A stretch of 46,793 nucleotides of DNA from Thermoactinomyces mirandus (GTDB lineage: Bacteria; Bacillota; Bacilli; Thermoactinomycetales; Thermoactinomycetaceae): NCBI RefSeq assembly GCF_013868055.1, contig NZ_JACEOL010000027.1:1-46793 (forward strand). Reading direction: 5' to 3'. Positions 15,912-24,467 of this stretch are shown piece by piece (position 1 is the stretch's first letter; every line of letters starts with the position of its first letter). The notes below the pieces were generated by a model. That model was given only the letters and a program-made list of their open reading frames with translations, made no database searches and was not told where the DNA came from. Made by a program: the position numbers and the translations under genes.

Positions 15912-17357
15912 TTATATCGGGTCCATATATACAGTTTTTAACTGAGTATAAAATTCCGCGGCCGCCTTCCCCTGCTCCCGGCTCCCGTTTCCGGAACCTT
16001 TGCCTCCGCCAAAAGGAGCCTGCGGTTCCGCTCCGGCGGTTTCAGAATTGATGTGAACCATGCCCGCCTCAATTTCATCCACAAACCGGCGGGCAAGCGT
16101 AAGATTGTTGGTACAAATGGAAGCGCTTAATCCAAAGAAAGTATCATTGGCCAATTCGATGGCTTCATCATAGCCATTCACTTGAAACAGGGAGATAACC
16201 GGACCGAAGATCTCCTCCCTGGCAATCCGCGCATCCCGGGGCACATTTTCAAAAATGGAGGGCTGGACATAGAATCCGCGAACCAGTTCCGGTTTCGGCG
16301 GTATTTCCCCGCCAACCAGCAAATCAGCTTCTTTTTTCCCCGCCTCAATCATTTCCAGCACCTGATCACACTGCCCGCGGCTGGCACAGGGTCCCATGAA
16401 AGTATCCGGCTTAAGAGGGTTGCCCACTTTTAACATTTTCGTTTTCTTTACCAGCCGGTCCCTGAACGCTTTATAGACTTTTGCATCCACCATGATCCGG
16501 CTGGTTGCCGTACATTTTTGACCGGTTGAACGGAAAGCTCCCGAAATGGCAATCTCCACCGCTTTGTCCAGGTCGGCATCGTCCAGGACAATCAGCGGAT
16601 TTTTGCCGCCAAGTTCCAGTTGCACTTTTTTCCCCTGCATGGCGGCCCGTTCCTGAATGCTTCTTCCAACCAGATTGGAACCGGTAAAAGAGATGGCCTT
16701 GATCTCGCTGTTTTGGACGATCTCCGAACCGACAACTGATCCCGTTCCAAACACACAGTTGACCACGCCCTTGGGAATGCCCGCCTTATGGAAAGCATCG
16801 ATGACATGATAGACCGACATGGGAGTCAGCTCAGCCGGTTTGATAACCACCGTATTACCGTAGAGAAGGGCCGGAGCCATTTTCCACACGGGAATGGCGA
16901 TCGGAAAATTCCATGGTGTGATCAACCCCACTGCTCCAAGTGGCTCCCGCTTGGTAAATAAAAAGGTTTGTTCTGAAACTGACGGAATCACCTCCCCCAC
17001 CGGTTGAAATGCTTCTGACGCAAAAAACTCCAGAATGCTGACAGCGCGAAGGGTTTCCCCACTCGCCTCGACCAGCGTTTTTCCTTCTTCGCGCGTCAAG
17101 TCCCGCGCAATTTGACCGGCTTTTCCCCGGATAATTTCAGCCGCCTTCTTCAAATAGGCCGCGCGCTCAGGAAAGGACAGCTTTTTCCATGAAGGAAAAG
17201 CTTTTTTGGCTGAGGAAACCGCTTCCCTCACGTCTTCTGCCGTACTGGCGGCAAAATGGCCAAGAATCTCTTCCGGATCATGGGGATTTCGGTTGGGCGT
17301 GTACTCTCCGCCTGCCGGTTTCTTCCAGACGCCTCCAATGTAATTGTCATAACGCAT
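15912..17357 (-). CDS. NAD(P)-dependent semialdehyde dehydrogenase (YcbD/GabD-like)
   Basis: A 481-residue aldehyde dehydrogenase. Motifs: PWNFPIAIPVWKMAPAL, the FTGSNLVG nucleotide-binding turn, LELGGKNP with the general-base glutamate near 246, and the nucleophile in STGQKCTATSR near residue 281. It strongly resembles Bacillus YcbD (2-oxoglutarate semialdehyde dehydrogenase) through the C-terminal APFGG and SREQG blocks, but in this gene order the natural substrate is more likely succinate or glutarate semialdehyde from the aminotransferase. GAGGAGG lies 8 bases before the ATG at 17357; the longer frame to 17399 overlaps the permease stop and has no such site. It is third gene of the aminotransferase-permease-dehydrogenase unit. 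Confidence 0.88.
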   Translation of the reverse strand: MRYDNYIGGVWKKPAGGEYTPNRNPHDPEEILGHFAASTAEDVREAVSSAKKAFPSWKKLSFPERAAYLKKAAEIIRGKAGQIARDLTREEGKTLVEASGETLRAVSILEFFASEAFQPVGEVIPSVSEQTFLFTKREPLGAVGLITPWNFPIAIPVWKMAPALLYGNTVVIKPAELTPMSVYHVIDAFHKAGIPKGVVNCVFGTGSVVGSEIVQNSEIKAISFTGSNLVGRSIQERAAMQGKKVQLELGGKNPLIVLDDADLDKAVEIAISGAFRSTGQKCTATSRIMVDAKVYKAFRDRLVKKTKMLKVGNPLKPDTFMGPCASRGQCDQVLEMIEAGKKEADLLVGGEIPPKPELVRGFYVQPSIFENVPRDARIAREEIFGPVISLFQVNGYDEAIELANDTFFGLSASICTNNLTLARRFVDEIEAGMVHINSETAGAEPQAPFGGGKGSGNGSREQGKAAAEFYTQLKTVYMDPI

Positions 17358-17370
17358 CCCGTTCTCCTCC

Positions 17371-18771
17371 TCAGGTATAATCATGCGGTTCGGCGCCAAT
17401 CCGCCGGTTGCCTAAACTTTTTTTCGATCCACAGAGTCTGACAAAGTAATACAAGCCTGCGAGCCACCACAATAACAGCATAATCCATTCATAGGGCCAC
17501 CGAAGGGAGGATGGCATGCCGGGAAGATACAGAATTCCCAGGCAAAGGCTGGAAAGCAGGGCGCCATAGCCAATCCAGGATGATTTGCCCGCCCGAAAGG
17601 GCCGGATCATGCCCGGTTCTTTTTTCCTCAACACCACAAAAGAAACGGATACCAGAATATAGGTCATTACAATTGAGAAACTTCCTGCATTGGTAAGCCA
17701 AAGAAGCGCCTGCCGCCCAAAAAGCGGAGCGATGAATGATATGGCACCAATCAGCAGTATCGCATTGACAGGAGTGTTATATTTCGGATGGAACCGTCCG
17801 AAGAAGGCAGGCAGCATCCTTTTTTGCGCCATGACATACAGGATGCGGCTTCCCCCGACAAAAAAGGCATTCCAGCTGGTAAGAATCCCGCCGATCCCCC
17901 CAATAATCAGCAAGGTTCCACCCCATGGAGAGCCGAGTAATGTTGCCAATGCATCGGCTGTGGGCAAAACAGACCGGTTGATATCCTCCATGCTCATGGA
18001 ATGGCCCACCGCATAAACAATGCCAACATACCAGACTACGGCCATTGACACCGAGAGAATCAGCACTTTACCAATCTGTTTAAAGGGAAGATTGATTTCT
18101 GCAGCTGTTTGGGGAATAACGTCAAACCCGACAAACATAAACGGAGTCATGATCAGAACCCCGAACAGTCCGGTCATGCCCGCAAACGGAGCTGAGATTC
18201 CCTCGGGGCTTGCAGTAAAGGGGCTGCCAATGATCAGGACCAAACCGATGATGGTAAGCATTGTGGTACAGATAACCTGGAAAACCGCTGCCTGCTTCAG
18301 ACCGCGGTAATTGATCCATGTCACGAAAACCGAACCGGCCATCCCGATTCCTGCCCAGGATAAATACACATCCCAGCCAGCCACTTGCCAAAGGAAACCG
18401 GACTGATAATCGGGGAAGATATAGTCAATCACCGTGGGAAGGGCGACTGCTTCAAAAGCCACAACGGAAATATAGCCAAGTGCAATCGCCCAGGAGGCGA
18501 TAAAAGACCAGCGGTACCCCAACGCCCGGTCCAAAAACACACTGACCCCGCCTGTTTGCGGCATGGCAGCCGTTAACTCCGAATAGACCAGCCCGACGAA
18601 CAGAACCATGATCCCTCCGCCAACAAAAGCCAGCACTGAGCCGAGCAATCCCGCCTGACGAATCCACTCGCCCGTCAGGACTACCCAGCCCCAGCCAATC
18701 ATGGCACCAAAAGCCAGTGCCAGCACATCAATCCGTGACAACACCTTTTCTGTCCGTTGTTTCTCCTTCAT
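17371..18771 (-). CDS. APC-superfamily amino acid permease
   Basis: A 466-residue membrane protein with about 12 hydrophobic helices. Helix 1 contains the unwound-helix motif FGAMIGWGWVVLTGEW, followed by QAGLLGSVLAFVGGG. Further family landmarks are YSELTAAMPQTGG and the FVGFDVIPQTAAEINLPFK segment near 225. APC permeases import amino acids or related amines by proton symport. Placement between the transaminase and the semialdehyde dehydrogenase points to uptake of the omega-amino acid degraded by this unit, for example GABA or 5-aminovalerate. GGGAGTGACTCA precedes the ATG. Confidence 0.9.
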   Translation of the reverse strand: MKEKQRTEKVLSRIDVLALAFGAMIGWGWVVLTGEWIRQAGLLGSVLAFVGGGIMVLFVGLVYSELTAAMPQTGGVSVFLDRALGYRWSFIASWAIALGYISVVAFEAVALPTVIDYIFPDYQSGFLWQVAGWDVYLSWAGIGMAGSVFVTWINYRGLKQAAVFQVICTTMLTIIGLVLIIGSPFTASPEGISAPFAGMTGLFGVLIMTPFMFVGFDVIPQTAAEINLPFKQIGKVLILSVSMAVVWYVGIVYAVGHSMSMEDINRSVLPTADALATLLGSPWGGTLLIIGGIGGILTSWNAFFVGGSRILYVMAQKRMLPAFFGRFHPKYNTPVNAILLIGAISFIAPLFGRQALLWLTNAGSFSIVMTYILVSVSFVVLRKKEPGMIRPFRAGKSSWIGYGALLSSLCLGILYLPGMPSSLRWPYEWIMLLLWWLAGLYYFVRLCGSKKSLGNRRIGAEPHDYT

Positions 18772-18939
18772 TGAGTCACTCCCTTGAAAAGGTATCCTTC
18801 AACAAACGGAACGCTTCCATATGAACTTGCCGGTTCTCCTCCTTCCAGCCGGAAATACCCACGGTCCGGCCCATACCGGGCACCCGAAAAAATATTGGCA
18901 AAACCGTTTTTTCTTCATCCCCACAAATTCACACGGCTT

Positions 18940-20280
18940 TCAGCCGGAAATGCCCGCCACCTCTGAAATGGATTTTTCCAGGAGTTGCAGTCCTTCTTCC
19001 AGCAGGGAATCCGAGATCACCAGAGGCGGCAAAAAACGAATAACATTGCTGTACATTCCTGCACTGAGGACCAGTAATCCATTTTCCCAACATTTTTTTA
19101 CGATCCGGCTTGCCGCCTCCGGGGCCGGTTTTTTGGCGGCCCGATCTTCCACCAGCTCGATCGCCACCATGGCCCCCAACCCCCGGACATCGCCGATCAT
19201 TTGATATTGATCCTGCAACCCGGATAAAGCTTCCACCATGCGCATTCCAATCATCCGGGCACGATCTGTCAGTTTCTCTTCCTCCAATACCTCCAGTACG
19301 GCCAGAGCAGCTGCACAGGAAACGGGGCTCCCGGCAAAGGTTCCTCCAAGCTGACCAGTCTCCGGCGCATCCATCCAGTCAGTCCGTCCAGTAACAGCGC
19401 TGAGCGGCATACCGGCCGCAATCGACTTCGACATGGTTATAATATCTGCCGCTACCCCGTAATGCTCCATGGCAAACAGCTTCCCGGTACGGCCAAAACC
19501 TGTCTGGATCTCATCGGCAATCATCGCGATACCATATTGGTCACAAAGCTGACGGATCCCTTGCACAAAACGTGACGACGGCATGATAAATCCGCCTTCT
19601 CCCTGCACCGGTTCCAGAATGATGGCAGCAACCGATTCCGGCAGAACCTCCTTGATAAACAGCTCCTCGATTTGCCTCAATATCTCCCGGTCCACTTCCT
19701 CCGGGGTCATCTGCGCGGGAGCCCGGTAATAGTCGGGATAGGGAAGCCTGTAAGTATCCGGGGCAAACGGGCCAAACCCGGCTTTGTAGGGTTTTACCTT
19801 GCTGGTTAACGACAGGGACATCAGGGTGCGGCCATGAAACCCCCGCTCAAATGAGAGCACACCGCTGCGGCCTGTTGCCTTGCGGGCAATTTTTACCGCG
19901 TTTTCCACTGCCTCCGCCCCGCTGTTGACGAACATGGTTTTCTTTTTCCAGTTCCCCGGTACGATCTGATTCAGTTTCTCGGCCAACTCAATATAACCTT
20001 CATAGGGCATGACGTGAAAACAACTGTGAATAGATGCAGCCGTCTGCTCCTGGATGGCTTTGACCACCCTGGGGTGGCAATGGCCAATATTTTGCATGCC
20101 AATTCCAGCGGCAAAATCAATTATCTGATTTCCGTCAACATCTGTAATAATCGCTCCTCTGGCCGATTTGACATATAGCGGTGCCACATGATAAGGGCCG
20201 ATCGGCACTGCTTCCTGACGACGGGCATGAAGCTTCATCGACTGCGGACCGGGCATTTCCTTGATACGGGAAGGAATCAT
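18940..20280 (-). CDS. gabT: Class III omega-aminotransferase (GabT/DavT-like)
   Basis: A 446-residue PLP enzyme that moves the omega-amino group of GABA or 5-aminovalerate to 2-oxoglutarate. Visible: the substrate loop DFAAGIGMQNIGHCHPRVV, the PLP-phosphate site NSGAEAVENAVKIAR near 119, FHGRTLMSLSLTSK, EPVQGEGGF, the cofactor aspartate in IADEIQTGFGRTG, and the Schiff-base lysine in TMSKSIAAGMPL near 284. Length and motifs fit GabT well. It heads a three-gene transcript (aminotransferase, permease, aldehyde dehydrogenase), with 168 bases before the permease in which I see no gene. Leader B and its terminator precede it. GABA versus 5-aminovalerate cannot be resolved from sequence; the adjacent glutarate-type genes favour the latter. 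Confidence 0.88.
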   Translation of the reverse strand: MIPSRIKEMPGPQSMKLHARRQEAVPIGPYHVAPLYVKSARGAIITDVDGNQIIDFAAGIGMQNIGHCHPRVVKAIQEQTAASIHSCFHVMPYEGYIELAEKLNQIVPGNWKKKTMFVNSGAEAVENAVKIARKATGRSGVLSFERGFHGRTLMSLSLTSKVKPYKAGFGPFAPDTYRLPYPDYYRAPAQMTPEEVDREILRQIEELFIKEVLPESVAAIILEPVQGEGGFIMPSSRFVQGIRQLCDQYGIAMIADEIQTGFGRTGKLFAMEHYGVAADIITMSKSIAAGMPLSAVTGRTDWMDAPETGQLGGTFAGSPVSCAAALAVLEVLEEEKLTDRARMIGMRMVEALSGLQDQYQMIGDVRGLGAMVAIELVEDRAAKKPAPEAASRIVKKCWENGLLVLSAGMYSNVIRFLPPLVISDSLLEEGLQLLEKSISEVAGISG

Positions 20281-20311
20281 CTGTTAATCACCCTTTCCAT
20301 TAGTAACAGGT

Positions 20312-20428
20312 AAAAAAATAAAACGCCGGATCACCAAGCGAAAAAAGTCTTGTTCGCTCAGGCCTCCGGCTCACTCCTGCGGCTGTTTTAACCGGCGCGG
20401 TTAAATTCGCAGGATATGATTTCAATTG
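20312..20428 (-). promoter_or_regulatory. Structured leader RNA B with intrinsic terminator (candidate cis-regulatory RNA)
   Basis: Homologue of leader A. Order: AATTGAAATCATAT; stem I with CCTGCG/CGCAGG and inner TTTAACCG/CGGTTAAA (20375-20414); linker GAGTGA; terminator GCCGGA/TCCGGC with inner AGCGAA/TTCGCT (20325-20370); T-rich tract to 20312. Relative to leader A, a G-C closing pair becomes A-T and an A-T inner pair becomes G-C, both with paired compensation. Two stem I positions are G-U-compatible. Loops and linkers are nearly unchanged. This supports a functional RNA fold shared by both operons. Confidence 0.78.
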
Positions 20429-20434
20429 GTCTCA

Positions 20435-20468
20435 ATTATACAATACCAATTTTTTATTATTTTATCAA
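20435..20468 (-). promoter_or_regulatory. Promoter for leader B and gabT
   Basis: A perfect TATAAT lies at 20435-20440 on the minus strand, 7 bases before the conserved leader start, as in leader A. TTGATA at 20463-20468 is 22 bases away from it, or 17 bases from an overlapping TATTGT (20440-20445). The exact pairing is uncertain. Confidence 0.55.
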
Positions 20469-20544
20469 TTCGCTAATTTTATAATATTCATTAATTAGCT
20501 ATTGCTTATATTTAATTGAATCGTACCAATCCAAAAAAAACGGA

Positions 20545-20610
20545 AGAAGCTGCCGGACGGAAAACGGAGGCAAGGGGACGAAAAACCATTTTCCTGCCTC
20601 CTTGTACAGG
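20545..20610 (-). terminator. Intrinsic terminator after the bacilliredoxin gene
   Basis: On the minus strand GGAGGCAGG (about 20594-20602) can pair with CCTTGCCTCC (about 20565-20575), followed by GTTTTCC and later an eight-T run. It lies about 30-60 bases past the stop of the bacilliredoxin gene. Confidence 0.6.
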
Positions 20611-20630
20611 TTATTCTGTAACGCTTCTTT

Positions 20631-21086
20631 TCAGGCAGATGCTCCATCAATATAACGGTCGTAAGCATGGGTCAAGTTGGCCACGATTTCTTCCAGCGAT
20701 GCATTTTCGATATCATGGCGATGGACCATATGCACAAGTTTTCCATCTTTCAACAGCGCAAACGATGGCGAAGACGGAGCCATTTCCCCAAAATAGGAAC
20801 GGGCCCGTTCCGTTGCCTCCCGGTCCTGCCCCGCAAAAACAGTATACAAATGATCTGGTATCCTGTCATGTTTCAGGGACAGGGCAACCGCCGGGCGCGC
20901 CAGGCCTCCCGCACACCCACAGACCGAATTGACTACGACCAGAGTGGTTCCTTTTGCTCCTTCTCCCTGCAACGCCTCATCAACTTCTTCAGGTGTCCGA
21001 AGCTCTTTCACCCCGACACTTGTCAATTCATCACGCATACGCTGAACTATTTGCTGCATTTGATTGATCCGCGAGTCTTCAGACAT
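20631..21086 (-). CDS. BrxA/BrxB-family bacilliredoxin
   Basis: A 151-residue thioredoxin-fold protein with the bacilliredoxin active site SVCGCAGG (cysteines 56 and 58), a CGC motif in place of CxxC. It removes bacillithiol from S-bacillithiolated proteins after oxidative stress, with Cys56 as attacking residue by family analogy. The strand TLVVVNS and the C-terminal FALLKDGKLVHMVHRHDIE with its cis-Pro-like SPS element complete the fold. It has its own terminator. BrxA and BrxB paralogues cannot be told apart by eye. Confidence 0.92.
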   Translation of the reverse strand: MSEDSRINQMQQIVQRMRDELTSVGVKELRTPEEVDEALQGEGAKGTTLVVVNSVCGCAGGLARPAVALSLKHDRIPDHLYTVFAGQDREATERARSYFGEMAPSSPSFALLKDGKLVHMVHRHDIENASLEEIVANLTHAYDRYIDGASA

Positions 21087-21163
21087 ATCAAAAAACCCCT
21101 CCTTTTTTTCTATTTTATCTCAGGGCAAGCATCCCAAAAAGCAAATTTTGCCATTTATCCATA

Positions 21164-21198
21164 CAAAAAAGATGAGGGTCTTCCCATTAACCCGCATC
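21164..21198 (-). terminator. Intrinsic terminator of the queE-queC-queF operon
   Basis: On the minus strand GATGCGGGT (21190-21198) pairs with ACCCTCATC (21171-21179) with one mismatch, followed by TTTTTT. It lies just past the queF stop. Confidence 0.75.
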
Positions 21199-21205
21199 TC
21201 CGTTG

Positions 21206-21697
21206 TTACCGGTTATCTACCTTTTCAGGCATCATGTCGTGCCGGGCCAGCCGCTGTTCGGCAATTTTCTCCCATTTGGTTCCCGGTTTTCCGTAATTTG
21301 CATAAGGATCAATACTGATTCCGCCTCTTGGCAAAAATTTCCCCAACACTTCAATATACTTCGGTTCCAGCTTTTGAATCAAATCTTTCATTATCGTGAC
21401 AACACAGTTTTCGTGAAAATCCCCATGATTTCTGTAACTGAACAAATACAGCTTCAGCGATTTGCTTTCCACCAGTTTTTGGTCGGGAACATAACTGATA
21501 TAAATGGTGGCGAAATCAGGCTGGTTTGTAATCGGACACAAACTGGTAAACTCCGGACAATTGAATTTCACAAAATAGTCGGTGTCCGGATGGAGATTAG
21601 AAAAAGTTTCCAGCAAATCGGGGTTATATTCAAAATGATATTGGGTTTTCTTTCCCAATGCTTTCAGAGACAAATTTTTCTTGCAGGTTTCATCCAC
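21206..21697 (-). CDS. queF: NADPH-dependent 7-cyano-7-deazaguanine reductase (type I QueF)
   Basis: A 163-residue tunnelling-fold enzyme that reduces preQ0 to preQ1 in queuosine synthesis. The nucleophile Cys54 lies in [14 protein letters not shown] and the catalytic Asp at 61. The QueF signature [15 protein letters not shown] (about 77-91) is complete, and length equals the unimodular B. subtilis type. It starts with GTG, preceded by AAAAGGAGG. It is the last gene of a queE-queC-queF run; the 97-base gap before it contains only a weak hairpin. Confidence 0.96.
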   Translation of the reverse strand: MDETCKKNLSLKALGKKTQYHFEYNPDLLETFSNLHPDTDYFVKFNCPEFTSLCPITNQPDFATIYISYVPDQKLVESKSLKLYLFSYRNHGDFHENCVVTIMKDLIQKLEPKYIEVLGKFLPRGGISIDPYANYGKPGTKWEKIAEQRLARHDMMPEKVDNR

Positions 21698-21794
21698 AGG
21701 TAATCCCTCCTTTTACGGTCCGCTCCCTTCACAAGGAACGGCTTTTTGTTTTATTCCGATCCTTTTTTATACTATCTGTCTGCCAGCCCAATTT

Positions 21795-22496
21795 TTAACA
21801 TCTCAATTCAGGAGGAATTTTTTTATAGGCAATGGGGTCCGGCTGATTGTTCTCCTTGAATCCTTTCAGGCGGAGCAGGCAACTGTCACATTCACCGCAC
21901 GCCAGTTCTCCTCCCTGATAACAGGAAGTGGTCAGTTCGTATGGCACGTTCAGTTCCAGTCCCCGCCGGATGGTTTCAGCCTTGCTTAAATAGAGCAAAG
22001 GGGTTTCAATATAAATTTTCTCTTCAGAAGAAACTCCCATTTTGGTTGCCAGATTCACCGTTTCTTCCAATGAGCGGATGAACTCGGGTCGGCAGTCCGG
22101 ATATCCGCTATAGTCAACCGCACTGACACCTGTGTAAATGTGTTTGGCGCTAATCACCTCTGCATAGGCAGTTGCCAGTGACAGAAAAATGAGATTCCGT
22201 GCGGGCACGTAAGTATCCGGAATATCTTCTTTCACTCCGCCGGTGCGAACTTCCCATGTCTGGTCAGTTAGCGCGCTGCCTCCTATTTCTCCCAGAAAAT
22301 TCACATCCACGATCTTGTGCCTGTCCGCGACTCCATAGTGAGCGGCAATTTTCCTTGCTTGCCCAATTTCCCGGTTATGGCGCTGATGATAGTAAAAAGT
22401 AATCGGATACAGTTCATAGCCTTCCTCTTTTGCAATTCCCATGCATGTGGTGCTGTCCAGCCCGCCACTCAATACAATTACCGCTTTTTTATCCAT
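21795..22496 (-). CDS. queC: 7-cyano-7-deazaguanine synthase QueC
   Basis: A 233-residue ATP-dependent amidotransferase-like enzyme that converts CDG to preQ0. The PP-loop LSGGLDSTTCMGIA lies at 9-22. The zinc-binding cysteines are in the C-terminal segment SCYQGGELACGECDSCLLR. GAGGTG precedes the ATG. It starts 15 bases after queE, so the pair is co-transcribed. Confidence 0.96.
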   Translation of the reverse strand: MDKKAVIVLSGGLDSTTCMGIAKEEGYELYPITFYYHQRHNREIGQARKIAAHYGVADRHKIVDVNFLGEIGGSALTDQTWEVRTGGVKEDIPDTYVPARNLIFLSLATAYAEVISAKHIYTGVSAVDYSGYPDCRPEFIRSLEETVNLATKMGVSSEEKIYIETPLLYLSKAETIRRGLELNVPYELTTSCYQGGELACGECDSCLLRLKGFKENNQPDPIAYKKIPPELRC

Positions 22497-22511
22497 ATCG
22501 TTTCACCTCGG

Positions 22512-23228
22512 TCATACTCCACGCAGATTCGGATCCCAAATAAACTTGTGCATCTGCAAATTCAATTTCACATGGCCCAATTTATGCCTTAACATCAGAT
22601 CGACCAGTCTCGCAGGTTCCATCTTTTCCCATACGGGACTGAACAGGGGAATTCCTTTTTTCATCTCCGTTTGCACAATCTTTTTTGCATGCAGAAAATC
22701 ATCCTCACCCGCAATCACAAATTTCACTTCATCGTTTTCCCGCAACCAGTCGAAATTCCTGTGGATCATGCGTCCGTTTTCGCCACTGGCAGGCAATTTG
22801 TAATCCAGAATGAACCGGACCTTTCGCCAGACCGCTTCATGGGATTTTCGCAACTTCGCAAATGGTTCCAGATCAATCGAACCGTTTGTCTCGATATGAA
22901 TGTCTTCTATATAATTGATTCCGGCCAACGCTTCAATCAACCGCTCCACTTTGCGGCCGTGCAATAAAGGCTCTCCACCAGTCAGGCATACCGAAGGGTG
23001 CGGATAGTTCTTCACTTTCTGAACAATTTCCGAAACCCGGGCTTCATACTCCGGTTTGTAAGGAGCATAACTATAGGGAGTATCACACCAGACACATCGC
23101 AAATTGCAATAAAACAAACGAATAAACGTGGTGGGAAATCCAGCGCGGGTTCCTTCGCCTTCCACTGTTTCAAATATCTCCACCATTGACAGTTTCGGAT
23201 CTTCGAACGATCCTGCTTCCTTTTGCAA
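22512..23228 (-). CDS. queE: 7-carboxy-7-deazaguanine synthase QueE (radical SAM)
   Basis: A radical-SAM enzyme that makes CDG from CPH4. The cluster motif CNLRCVWC gives cysteines 41, 45 and 48 (CX3CX2C), preceded by VEIFETVEGEG, the QueE N-terminal hallmark. A SAM-binding GGEP is present in SVCLTGGEPLL. I place the start at a TTG (23228) with AGAAGG 8 bases upstream; a GTG at 23258 extends the protein by 10 residues but has no Shine-Dalgarno. The variable region differs from the B. subtilis-type QueE, suggesting a different QueE subgroup. queD, normally in this cluster, is absent here. I found no preQ1 riboswitch upstream. Confidence 0.93.
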   Translation of the reverse strand: MQKEAGSFEDPKLSMVEIFETVEGEGTRAGFPTTFIRLFYCNLRCVWCDTPYSYAPYKPEYEARVSEIVQKVKNYPHPSVCLTGGEPLLHGRKVERLIEALAGINYIEDIHIETNGSIDLEPFAKLRKSHEAVWRKVRFILDYKLPASGENGRMIHRNFDWLRENDEVKFVIAGEDDFLHAKKIVQTEMKKGIPLFSPVWEKMEPARLVDLMLRHKLGHVKLNLQMHKFIWDPNLRGV

Positions 23229-23258
23229 ATGCAGCACCTTCTCTCTACCAGCTAGCAC

Positions 23259-23538
23259 AGTCTGAATTTCTGGTTCAGGCTAACCGCTACTTTGACATAC
23301 TATCAAAAGCAAACACTTTACAGCAAGTATAGAAGTATTTTTTTAAAACATAACTCTCCCTCAAATGCCCCCGGTAATGACCAACTGATTTCCGGACTGT
23401 CAAAAATTTTCATGGAAAGTCATTTTTCCGCTTTGACTAACGGTCAATCAGCAATAAACTTTCCCGCAATTTGCGGACAGATTCTGCTCCAAAAATACAG
23501 CGCGAATGGAAACGGAAAATTCCCCCGGCATATTTTTT
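23259..23538. other. Intergenic region, no gene seen
   Basis: Between queE and the IclR gene I see no credible ORF, riboswitch or strong terminator, only a short CCGCAATTTGCGG hairpin near 23463-23475. Confidence 0.6.
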
Positions 23539-24288
23539 CTAATCCTTCATCATTTTTCCCATTTTGCTGGCAGCTTCCAACATATCCGGCACAAACTGGA
23601 TCATCTTGTCCATATTCATTCGCGAAACAGGACCGGATACGGCAAGTGCCGCCACCAACCGGCCTCGCCGGGAAAAAATGGGCACAGCCACCGCTGCCGT
23701 TCCAGCTTCCCGTTCTTCAACACTCATCGCATAACCATCTTCCCGGATTGTTTTCAACTGTTGCAAATAGTTCACTTTGCTTATATGATCCGGCCACCTG
23801 GACCCGGCCAGCACTTCCTGCACCAGCTTAGAATCGGCAAAAGCCATCAGCACTTTGCTTGACGCCCCTACCGTAAGAGGCATCCTCGCCCCAATCGGCG
23901 CCACACGGCGAATCGCCTGGTTGCTTTCCACCGCCTGAATCCGGATCCGTTCCTTTCCATCCCGAATATATAAACTGACGGTTTCATCCAACTCGTCACG
24001 CAATCGTTCCATTTCCGGCAAAAACAATACGGCGGGATCATCCGACTGGTTTAAATGGGCTGCCAGCTCCCAGATCCGGAAACCCAGTTCATATTTTTCC
24101 GTATACTGGTTTCTCTTTACAAACCCTTTGCTCTCCAGGGTAGCCAGCAACCGGAAAACGGTGCTTTTGTTCAATCCGGTGCGTTCAGCGATTTCCATCA
24201 TTCCAAGTTGTGTTTTATCAACAAAGCACAGCAAAATATCCAAAGCTCTCTCCGCGGCCCTGACCGTTGACTTTTTTTCTCCACTCAA
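23539..24288 (-). CDS. IclR-family transcriptional regulator
   Basis: A 249-residue regulator. The winged helix-turn-helix lies at about 8-70 (ERALDILLCFVDKTQLGMMEIAERTGLNKSTVFRLLATL). A C-terminal IclR effector domain follows, with LPEMERLRDELDETVSLYIRDG, ARMPLTVGASSKVLMA and AVPIFSRRGRLVAALAVSGP. The effector is unknown. The gene is divergent from acnA. A palindrome with the arms GTTTC and GAAAC lies both in its own promoter and in that of acnA, so autoregulation and control of aconitase are likely. GGAGGG stands before the ATG. Confidence 0.92.
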   Translation of the reverse strand: MSGEKKSTVRAAERALDILLCFVDKTQLGMMEIAERTGLNKSTVFRLLATLESKGFVKRNQYTEKYELGFRIWELAAHLNQSDDPAVLFLPEMERLRDELDETVSLYIRDGKERIRIQAVESNQAIRRVAPIGARMPLTVGASSKVLMAFADSKLVQEVLAGSRWPDHISKVNYLQQLKTIREDGYAMSVEEREAGTAAVAVPIFSRRGRLVAALAVSGPVSRMNMDKMIQFVPDMLEAASKMGKMMKD

Positions 24289-24302
24289 AATTAAACCCTC
24301 CG

Positions 24303-24321
24303 TGTTTCACTCCATGAAACA
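24303..24321. promoter_or_regulatory. Operator palindrome in the iclR-like promoter
   Basis: TGTTTC, seven bases, GAAACA forms a perfect palindrome 15 bases before the regulator's start codon and 13 bases past its TATAAT (24334-24339 on the minus strand). Repression by roadblock at this place would be autoregulatory. Confidence 0.7.
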
Positions 24322-24467
24322 TGTTTTCCAAATATTATACTCCTCCAACTTGGTTAAGAAAACGGATATTTTAAGGCAAACAAAAAGATATTCACAAATA
24401 TAATGAAATAGTCACATATTCTTTCCTAAATCTTTTCTCCCTTCCCGATGTTTTTTTGCAAATAACC

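Noticed and set aside
23229..23330. preQ1 riboswitch upstream of queE
   Set aside because: I looked for the A-rich AAAAAACTA 3' segment with a GGTTC-type loop and did not find the combination.
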